This document shows positions 4,971 to 10,313 of a stretch of 10,313 bases of DNA, piece after piece; the first letter of the stretch is position 1; every line of letters begins with the position of its first letter. The notes below the pieces were generated by a model that ran no database searches, was not told the origin of the DNA, and saw nothing but the letters and a program-made list of their open reading frames with translations. The stretch spans positions 1 to 10,313 of the forward strand of contig JBOHDX010000106.1 of assembly GCA_050700835.1 (NCBI GenBank), given 5' to 3'. A program made the position numbers and the translations under genes. The stretch is from JBOHDX01 sp050700835. Lineage in GTDB: Bacteria > Actinomycetota > Actinomycetes > Propionibacteriales > Nocardioidaceae.

Positions 4971-7850
4971 ATGACGGAGACGGTCAGCGGCACCAACGGA
5001 GCCGGGGCAGCGCGCAAGAGCGACAAGGCCGGCAGACGCAAGGGCCTGACGATCGAGCGCGTCTACACCACGCCCGGAGTGCACCCGTACGACGAGGTGA
5101 CCTGGGAGCGTCGTGACGTCGTGCAGACCAACTGGAAGACCGGCGCGGCCGTGTTCGAGCAGCGAGGCGTGGAGTTCCCCGACTTCTGGAGCGTCAACGC
5201 GTCCACCATCGTCACCACGAAGTACTTCCGAGGCGCCATCGGCTCCGACCAGCGCGAGTCGAGCCTGCGGCAGCTGATCGACCGCGTCGTCCTGACCTAC
5301 GTCAAGGCCGGCAAGGACAACGGCTACTTCGCCGCCGATGCCGACGCCGAGGTGTTCGAGCACGAGCTGACCCACATGCTGCTGCACCAGATGTTCAGCT
5401 TCAACAGTCCCGTGTGGTTCAACGTGGGCACCTCGAGTCCGCAGCAGGTCTCGGCTTGCTTCATCCTGGCCGTCGACGACTCGATGGACTCGATCCTGAA
5501 CTGGTACAAGGAGGAGGGCCTGATCTTCAAGGGCGGCTCCGGCGCCGGGCTCAACCTGTCCCGCATCCGTTCGTCCAAGGAGCTGCTGCGGTCCTCCGGC
5601 GGTACCGCGTCCGGCCCGGTGAGCTTCATGCGCGGTGCGGACGCCTCCGCGGGCACGATCAAGTCCGGTGGCGCGACCCGGCGCGCGGCCAAGATGGTCG
5701 TGCTCGACGTGGACCACCCCGACATCGCCGAGTTCGTCTCGACCAAGGCCCGCGAAGAGGACAAGATCCGGGTGCTGCGCGACGCCGGGTTCGACATGGA
5801 CCTCGGTGGCGACGACATCCACTCCGTGCAGTACCAGAACGCCAACAACTCGGTGCGCGTGACCGACGAGTTCATGCGCGCCGTCGAGGACGGCAGTGAG
5901 TTCGGGCTGCGCGCGCGTACCACCGGCGAGGTGATCGACACCGTCGACGCCAAGCAGTTGTGGGCCGATATCGCCCAGGCCGCGTGGGAGTGCGCCGACC
6001 CGGGCGTGCAGTACGACTCGACGATCAACGACTGGCACACCACCCCGGAGGCCGGACGGATCACGGCGTCCAACCCGTGCAGTGAGTACCTTCACCTCGA
6101 CAACTCCTCCTGCAACCTCGCCAGCCTGAACCTGCTCAAGTTCCTCAAGGACGACGGCAGTTTCGACGCGGTCACCTTCACCAAGGCGGTCGAGCTGGTC
6201 ATCACCGCGATGGACATCTCCATCTGCTTCGCCAACTTCCCGACCCAGTCGATCGGCGACACCACCCGGGCGTACCGCCAGCTCGGCATCGGGTACGCCA
6301 ACCTCGGCGCGCTGCTGATGGCCTCCGGCCTGGCCTATGACTCCGACGGCGGCCGTGCCTTGGCCTCGGCGATCACCTCGCTGATGACCGGGGTGTCCTA
6401 CCGGCGCTCGGCCGAGTTGGCCGGGGTCGTGGGGGCCTACGACGGGTACGCTCGCGATGCCGAGGGTCACACCCGGGTGATGCGCAAGCACCAGGCGGCC
6501 AACGACGCGGTGCGCACGATGCACCCGATCGACCGTGACGTGCACACGCTGGCCACCAAGGAGTGGGCGGACAACTTGCGGATCGGCGCCCGCAACGGGT
6601 GGCGCAACGCGCAGGCGTCCGTGCTCGCTCCGACCGGCACGATCGGCTTCATGATGGACTGCGACACGACGGGCATCGAGCCCGACTTCTCGCTGGTCAA
6701 GTTCAAGAAGCTCGTCGGCGGTGGCTCGATGCAGATCGTCAACCAGACAGTTCCGCGTTCGCTGACCAAGCTCGGGTACGCTCAGGAGACCATCGAGGCG
6801 ATCGTCGAGTACATCGCCGAGCACGGCCACGTCGTCGACGCACCGGGGTTGAAGCCGGAGCACTACGAGGTGTTCGACTGCGCGATGGGGGAGCGCGCCA
6901 TCAAGCCGATGGGCCACGTGCGGATGATGGCGGCGGCGCAGCCGTTCCTGTCCGGCGCCATCTCCAAGACGGTGAATCTGCCTGAGACCGCGACGGTCGA
7001 GGAGATCGCCGACGTCTACCACCAGGGATGGAAGCTTGGTCTCAAGGCGCTGGCCGTCTATCGGGACAACTGCAAGGTGGGCCAGCCGCTGGCGGACGCG
7101 AAGGCCAAGAAGGCGGTCGCGGCGGCCACGGTGACGGAGCCGGCCGAGCCGGGGCGCCCGATCCGCAAGCGGCTGCCGAAGTCGCGCCCGTCCACCACTA
7201 CCTCGTTCACCGTCGGTGGCGCCGAGGGCTACATGACCGCGGGGTCGTACCCGGACGACGGTCTCGGCGAGGTGTTCCTCAAGCTCGGCAAGCAGGGCTC
7301 GACCCTGGCGGGTGTGATGGATGCGTTCTCGATGGCGATCTCGATCTCGCTCCAGTACGGCGTGCCGCTGGAGACCTACGTCAGCAAGTTCACCAACATG
7401 AAGTTCGAGCCTGCCGGCATGACCGACGACCCGGACATCAGGATGAGCCAGTCGATCATGGACTACATCTTCCGCCGGCTCGCTCTGGACTACCTGCCGT
7501 TCGAGACCCGCTCCGCGATGGGCATCTACACCGCGGAAGAGCGGCAACGCCAACTGGAGACCGGGTCGTACGTCGCGGAGCCTGAGGTCGATGAGGTCCC
7601 GGAGGCGGAGTCGCTGAAGACGGAGCCTGCGGTGGGTGGCGCTGACGCGGGCTCGCCAGCCGCCGCAGCCGCCGCGGACGTGGCCGCCAAGCCGGCGCCG
7701 GCCCAGGCGCACACCTCCGCAGAGCTGGTCGAGGTGATCACCGGGTCAGCCGTCGACTCACCGCTCTGCTTCACCTGCGGCACGAAGATGCGGCCTGCCG
7801 GTAGCTGCTTCGTCTGCGAGGGCTGTGGGTCCACCAGCGGTTGCAGCTGA
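4971..7850 (+). CDS. nrdJ: Vitamin B12-dependent (class II) ribonucleoside-diphosphate reductase NrdJ
   Basis: A 959-residue enzyme that reduces ribonucleotides to deoxyribonucleotides, using adenosylcobalamin to make the thiyl radical, with or without oxygen. Visible active-site features: C163 (in VSACFIL) and C381 (in SSCNLASLNL) as the reducing disulfide pair; and N368-P-C370-S-E372 with C370 as radical cysteine, spaced 11 residues from C381 as in Thermotoga NrdJ. PTGTIGFMMDCDTTG follows further on. The C-terminus, after a low-complexity Glu/Ala/Pro linker (about residues 870-925), has C933-F-T-C936 and C946-F-V-C949-E-G-C952 and C958. This is the cysteine-rich tail that relays electrons from thioredoxin and may bind zinc. 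GAGGAG at 4958-4963 selects the ATG at 4971; in-frame ATGs at 4944 and 4956 lack such a site. It is cotranscribed with nrdR. Confidence 0.97.
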   Translation: MTETVSGTNGAGAARKSDKAGRRKGLTIERVYTTPGVHPYDEVTWERRDVVQTNWKTGAAVFEQRGVEFPDFWSVNASTIVTTKYFRGAIGSDQRESSLRQLIDRVVLTYVKAGKDNGYFAADADAEVFEHELTHMLLHQMFSFNSPVWFNVGTSSPQQVSACFILAVDDSMDSILNWYKEEGLIFKGGSGAGLNLSRIRSSKELLRSSGGTASGPVSFMRGADASAGTIKSGGATRRAAKMVVLDVDHPDIAEFVSTKAREEDKIRVLRDAGFDMDLGGDDIHSVQYQNANNSVRVTDEFMRAVEDGSEFGLRARTTGEVIDTVDAKQLWADIAQAAWECADPGVQYDSTINDWHTTPEAGRITASNPCSEYLHLDNSSCNLASLNLLKFLKDDGSFDAVTFTKAVELVITAMDISICFANFPTQSIGDTTRAYRQLGIGYANLGALLMASGLAYDSDGGRALASAITSLMTGVSYRRSAELAGVVGAYDGYARDAEGHTRVMRKHQAANDAVRTMHPIDRDVHTLATKEWADNLRIGARNGWRNAQASVLAPTGTIGFMMDCDTTGIEPDFSLVKFKKLVGGGSMQIVNQTVPRSLTKLGYAQETIEAIVEYIAEHGHVVDAPGLKPEHYEVFDCAMGERAIKPMGHVRMMAAAQPFLSGAISKTVNLPETATVEEIADVYHQGWKLGLKALAVYRDNCKVGQPLADAKAKKAVAAATVTEPAEPGRPIRKRLPKSRPSTTTSFTVGGAEGYMTAGSYPDDGLGEVFLKLGKQGSTLAGVMDAFSMAISISLQYGVPLETYVSKFTNMKFEPAGMTDDPDIRMSQSIMDYIFRRLALDYLPFETRSAMGIYTAEERQRQLETGSYVAEPEVDEVPEAESLKTEPAVGGADAGSPAAAAAADVAAKPAPAQAHTSAELVEVITGSAVDSPLCFTCGTKMRPAGSCFVCEGCGSTSGCS

Positions 7851-7929
7851 TGCCAGTTGCCATCTCGCGGCGACAGGTCTGCCACGAATAGGCGACTGCT
7901 TGCCAGCAATAGGAGCCTGAGCAGAGTCT

Positions 7930-7961
7930 GGGGGGGCTGGAACTTCGGTCCCAGCCCCCTC
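7930..7961 (+). terminator. Terminator hairpin after nrdJ with a UUCG loop
   Basis: GGGGGGGCTGG (7930-7940) pairs with CCAGCCCCCTC (7951-7961), 11 bp including one G-U. The enclosed bases contain A-C-UUCG-G-U, the very stable C(UUCG)G tetraloop, after one A-C mismatch. No U tract follows. It lies 80 bases after the nrdJ stop and just before the end of the converging disrupted gene, so it may serve both. Confidence 0.7.
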
Positions 7962-7968
7962 CGGCGCG

Positions 7969-8575
7969 TCAACCTTGAGTCGCGTCCATCCAGAGCACCG
8001 CGTCGAGCAGCCGGAGATCGCACCAATCGAACAGCCAAGACGGTTGCTCTTTGTCGAGTCGGGCGCGGAGGTCGGTGAGCCGCTGGACGACTTTGGGGTG
8101 GGTAATTAGATGCGCAAAGACTTGGATGTCGCGGATGAAAGTGCCGAGACGTGCGGCCTTATTGTCCATCCGCTGATTGTCGGCAAGGTATGTGCACACC
8201 TTGGAGTCGCGCACTGGGAACAGCATTGGGCGCTTTCGGGCGCACAGTTTGGATGCGAACACCCACTGATTTGTTGCCCGATTGCCTAGGGGCGGAAGCA
8301 TGCTTCTAATGTCGTCGTAGAGGGCGTGCATGTTGCTGAGGTGTGCAGGTTCGGCGTCCGAGAGTGACAGCGAGGTCGGCAGGCGATGCAGATAGTTGGC
8401 GACGCGGGTGCGCAGCGGACCTGGGTTCATGAGAGAGCGACCTGCATTCGGTGGGACGATCATCTGAAGCGTCGAGACTGCCCCTAAGTCGGCGGCGGTG
8501 ACGGCGTATTCGTCTTCGGTTGGTTCCCCAAGGAATGTCGCACCGGAGTACCCACCTTCTGGGTCGTAGTACGTG
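7969..8575 (-). pseudogene. 3' part of a gene of unknown function (probably DUF6308) cut by an IS3 element
   Basis: An open frame on the minus strand runs from the insertion point to the stop at 7969, about 202 codons. It contains YYDPEGGYSG, then TAADLGAVSTLQMIVPP, and further on ASKLCARKRPMLFPVRDS. I recognise these as resembling an actinobacterial family of unknown function, DUF6308, from memory; a profile search would be needed to be sure. An internal ATG at 8463 gives an apparent 164-residue protein, but the family-like sequence continues upstream of it to 8575, so that ATG is not the original start. Joining to 9939 after removal of the element and one GTG restores the frame. The fragment is also in the same frame as the transposase stop TAG (8605-8607). 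Confidence 0.8.
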
Positions 8576-8602
8576 TGAACCGCCCCGGCATGTCCGGAGA
8601 CT
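8576..8602. repeat. IS3-family element inverted repeat, orfB-side end
   Basis: This is one of the two 27-bp imperfect inverted repeats. The orfB stop codon (8605-8607) lies three bases inside it. The partner is at 9909-9935. Confidence 0.9.
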
Positions 8603-8604
8603 TT

Positions 8605-9561
8605 CTAGCTTGAGACTCCAGCGGCTGCTGGGGTCTGGTGGTGAGCGTAGTGAGCCTGCTCTGCTTCGACCGGTGTGAGGTCGTCGCAGTACTCGAAGGG
8701 GCGGCGGTGGTTGAACCAGTCGACCCATTCGGCGGTGGCGATCTCGAGGTCGTCGAGGCCCTTCCACGGCCGCCTCGGCTTGATCAACTCGGTCTTGTAG
8801 AGCCCGATCACCGATTCCGCGAGCGCGTTGTCGTGGCTGGACCCGACAGCGCCGGTCGAGGGCTTGATGCCGGCGGTGGCGAGGTGCTCGGAGTAGGCCA
8901 CGGAGAGGTATTGGACTCCGTGGTCGTGGTGGGCGATCAGGCCAGCCAGCTCACGTCCGTCTCGGCCGCGGGTCCAGATGGCCTGCTGGACGGCGTCGAC
9001 GACGAACCGGCTGGTCATGGTGGTCGACACCGACCAGCCCAGGATCCGCCGTGCGTAGGCATCGATCACGAACGCGGTGTAGCACCAGCCCGACCAGGTC
9101 GAGATGTAAGTGAAGTCGGCAACCCAGAGCCGGTCCGGCGACAAGGGGCGGAAGTTCCGGTCGACCAGGTCGGCAGGCTTCGGCGTGCGGGGGTCGCTGA
9201 TCGTGGTGCGCTTGACCTTGCCGCGCACCGCGCCCCGCAGGCCGAGGTCGGCCATCAGCCGCTCCACGGTGCAGCGCGCGATCGGCGGCGCCTCGGACGG
9301 GCGTTCCCGGTTCAGCGTCAGCCACACCTTCCGGGCGCCGTAGACGCCGTAGTTCGCGGCGTGGACGGTGGCGATCTTCGGCTTCAGCTGTGCGTCGCTC
9401 ACCTCGCGCGCTGTCGGCGGACGACCACGGTGCTCGTAGTAGGTCGCAGGGGCGATCTTGGCGCCCAGCTCGGTGAGCTGGACGCAGATCGACTCGACAC
9501 CCCATCGCAGACCGCCCTCGTCGCGGTGGCCCGCGACGGAGTCGATGAACTGCACGATCAA
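8605..9561 (-). CDS. IS3-family transposase OrfB (DDE integrase core)
   Basis: About 318 residues. The N-terminal part (1-60) holds VESICVQL and APATYYEHRGRP, then the HTH_21-like segment YGVYGARKVWLTL (71-83). The rve integrase core carries D149 (in LWVADFTYI), D213 (in HHDHGVQY) and E249 (in NALAES), with exactly 35 residues between the second Asp and the Glu: a full DD(35)E triad. It cuts and joins the element's ends. The frame begins at TTG 9559-9561, which overlaps the orfA stop as TTGA. In this family OrfB is normally made as an OrfAB fusion by a -1 frameshift, and the orfB frame is indeed -1 to orfA and open upstream past 9590, so an independent start is not required. Confidence 0.93.
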   Translation of the reverse strand: MIVQFIDSVAGHRDEGGLRWGVESICVQLTELGAKIAPATYYEHRGRPPTAREVSDAQLKPKIATVHAANYGVYGARKVWLTLNRERPSEAPPIARCTVERLMADLGLRGAVRGKVKRTTISDPRTPKPADLVDRNFRPLSPDRLWVADFTYISTWSGWCYTAFVIDAYARRILGWSVSTTMTSRFVVDAVQQAIWTRGRDGRELAGLIAHHDHGVQYLSVAYSEHLATAGIKPSTGAVGSSHDNALAESVIGLYKTELIKPRRPWKGLDDLEIATAEWVDWFNHRRPFEYCDDLTPVEAEQAHYAHHQTPAAAGVSS

Positions 9562-9884
9562 CGCTGTGGCCGGTCGAGTTCGGCCGCGAAGAAAACCGAT
9601 GCGCTCTTCAAGATGGCGTTGGCCCTCTTGAGCTCGGCGTTCTCTCGCTTCAACCGCTTCAGCTCCGCGGACTCCACGGTGGTGACACCGACCCGCTTGC
9701 CGCCATCGACCTCAGCTTGGCGGCACCACTTCCGGATCGTCTCCGGCGTTCCGACCCCGAGCAGCGTGGCCACCTGCGTCATCGCGGCCCAGTCCGACTC
9801 GTAGTCGGGCCGGAGCTCAGCGAACATCCGGACCGCTCGCTCACGCAACTCGACCGGATACCTCTTCGACGTACTCCCTGACAT
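9558..9884 (-). CDS. IS3-family transposase OrfA (helix-turn-helix and leucine zipper)
   Basis: A 108-residue DNA-binding subunit. Residues about 8-55 (RYPVELRERAVRMF to TIRKWCRQAEVDGG) form the HTH_Tnp_1 helix-turn-helix that binds the inverted repeats. Residues about 72-93 (AELKRLKRENAELKRANAIL) form a leucine-zipper coiled coil for multimerisation. The ATG at 9884 has AAGGATGGAG upstream. The C-terminus FFAAELDRPQR is the usual junction with OrfB. Confidence 0.92.
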   Translation of the reverse strand: MSGSTSKRYPVELRERAVRMFAELRPDYESDWAAMTQVATLLGVGTPETIRKWCRQAEVDGGKRVGVTTVESAELKRLKRENAELKRANAILKSASVFFAAELDRPQR

Positions 9885-9908
9885 GACTCCATCCTTCCCA
9901 AGGAACGG

Positions 9909-9935
9909 AGTCTCCGGACTCGCCGGGGCGGTTCA
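9909..9935. repeat. IS3-family element inverted repeat, orfA-side end
   Basis: This is the partner of 8576-8602. It ends in GGTTCA, followed directly by the GTG target duplication (9936-9938). Confidence 0.9.
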
Positions 9936-10045
9936 GTGAGCAAGTTCTGAAGGGCGTGGTCGACGGTGTCTGTGCTCGCTGTGAAAGCGTGCTCGGCGCG
10001 CGTCAGGGTAGTGGCGAACATCTGTGGTTCAACTGGCTCTCCCAC
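9936..10045 (-). pseudogene. 5' part of the IS-disrupted gene (probably DUF6308)
   Basis: From 10045 the minus strand encodes MGEPVEPQMFATTLTRAEH and continues to ALQNL, where the IS3 element enters at codon 36. Spliced to 8575 the frame runs on into LTYYDPEGGYSG, giving about 237 residues in total. The start is uncertain: GTG at 10043-10045 or ATG at 10019-10021 (about 229 residues), neither with a clear ribosome binding site. The frame is open upstream to about 10119. As the gene stands, transcription from its own promoter would enter the element; a truncated peptide ending in element sequence is the likely product. Confidence 0.75.
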
Positions 10046-10170
10046 TCGTGCGGCAGACGCATGTTGCGACCATCGCCGTAGGCACTTTTCGGATTCGGCT
10101 CGGGGGTCGTCACGGACCTAGTGTCGCGCGTCGTTAGTGTTTAGACGGTTAGGTTTTGCGAGAATGGGGC

Positions 10171-10313
10171 ATGGCGAATCGTGCTGCACCCGCGTTGGGT
10201 TTGCGAGAAGGTGACCAAGAGGAGTTGGCGCGGTTGACGCGGTCCTCGGCGGCGCGTGCTGGTCTGGCGCAGCGGGCTCGGATCGTGTTGCTTGCCGCGG
10301 ACGGTGTCTCGAA
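10171..10313 (+). CDS. N-terminus of an IS630-family transposase, truncated by window edge
   Basis: The first 47 residues (MANRAAPALGLREGDQEELA and on through ARIVLLAADGVS) match the N-terminus of IS630-type transposases, where L-R-x-x-D-x-x-x-L-x-x-L-x-R-S is followed by RARIVLLAADG and a helix-turn-helix. The DDE core lies outside the window. The start is the ATG at 10171; AGAATGGGG upstream is a poor ribosome binding site. The element's left terminal repeat should lie in about 10110-10170, but I cannot define it without the other end. Confidence 0.8.
   Translation, partial: MANRAAPALGLREGDQEELARLTRSSAARAGLAQRARIVLLAADGVS

Larger units (their letters stand above)
8576..9935 (-). mobile_element. 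Complete IS3-family insertion sequence, 1360 bp
   Basis: The ends form a 27-bp inverted repeat with 25 matches: TGAACCGCCCCGGC-AT-GTCCGGAGACT at 8576-8602 and its inverse at 9909-9935 (with GA for AT in the middle). The element starts with TG and ends with CA, as IS3 elements do. GTG at 8573-8575 and GTG at 9936-9938 are a 3-bp target duplication. It carries orfA and orfB on the minus strand with all catalytic residues, so it looks intact and recent. I cannot name the exact element. Confidence 0.93.

Noticed and set aside
4848..7712. Very long open frame (954 codons) on the minus strand opposite nrdJ
   Set aside because: It is antisense to a clearly conserved enzyme with full catalytic motifs, and its Arg/Val/Leu/Gly-rich translation is what high-GC codon use produces on the opposite strand.
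8306..8767. Minus-strand frame of 153 codons across the IS end
   Set aside because: It spans the element boundary out of frame with both OrfB and the disrupted gene and is Arg-rich shadow sequence.
8638..9804. Plus-strand frame of 388 codons across the IS3 element
   Set aside because: It is antisense to OrfA and OrfB, whose motifs and DDE triad are complete.

Overview
The window is high-GC DNA with GC-rich codon use, GGAGG-type ribosome binding sites, a TCGAAC-N4-GTTCGA type LexA operator and an nrdR-nrdJ gene pair. Together these point to an actinobacterium (Actinomycetota); the order cannot be fixed from the sequence alone. Roughly the first three quarters is chromosomal housekeeping and stress DNA. 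The last quarter is accessory DNA with two insertion sequences.

Layout, left to right. The 3' end of an unidentified membrane-protein gene (+) is followed by a metallo-beta-lactamase-fold hydrolase (+), preceded by a 10-bp tandem repeat. This converges on an alpha/beta hydrolase (-); a 20-bp hairpin contains both stop codons. Divergent from the alpha/beta hydrolase is a small LysM membrane protein (+) with a LexA (SOS) box in front of it, resembling the SOS-induced division inhibitors normally found next to lexA (ChiZ/Rv2719c, DivS type). It converges on a Dps-type ferritin (-). The roughly 780 bases from the dps start to nrdR hold no convincing gene. They do hold two inverted repeats, a five-copy 18-bp minisatellite, a promoter, two NrdR boxes 31 bp apart, a perfect DnaA box inside the second NrdR box, and a long leader. 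Then come nrdR and nrdJ (+), the repressor and the B12-dependent class II ribonucleotide reductase it probably controls, closed by a terminator hairpin with a UUCG loop.

Beyond 7.97 kb lies a gene on the minus strand, of a family I recognise only as an actinobacterial protein of unknown function (probably DUF6308). An IS3-family element of 1360 bp splits it. The element is complete: 27-bp imperfect inverted repeats, orfA and orfB with a full DD(35)E triad, and a 3-bp target duplication (GTG). Removing the element and one GTG restores one uninterrupted reading frame of about 237 codons. A second transposase gene (IS630 type, +) begins at the right edge and runs off the window.

The central genes share a theme: SOS-controlled division arrest (LysM protein), DNA protection and iron storage (Dps), and dNTP supply (NrdR/NrdJ). 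Each is served by its own regulatory signals, and lexA, the usual neighbour of the LysM gene, is missing. I see no new defence or biosynthetic system. The most unusual things are the regulatory architecture in front of nrdR, the number of unrelated short tandem repeats, and the cleanly reconstructable IS disruption.
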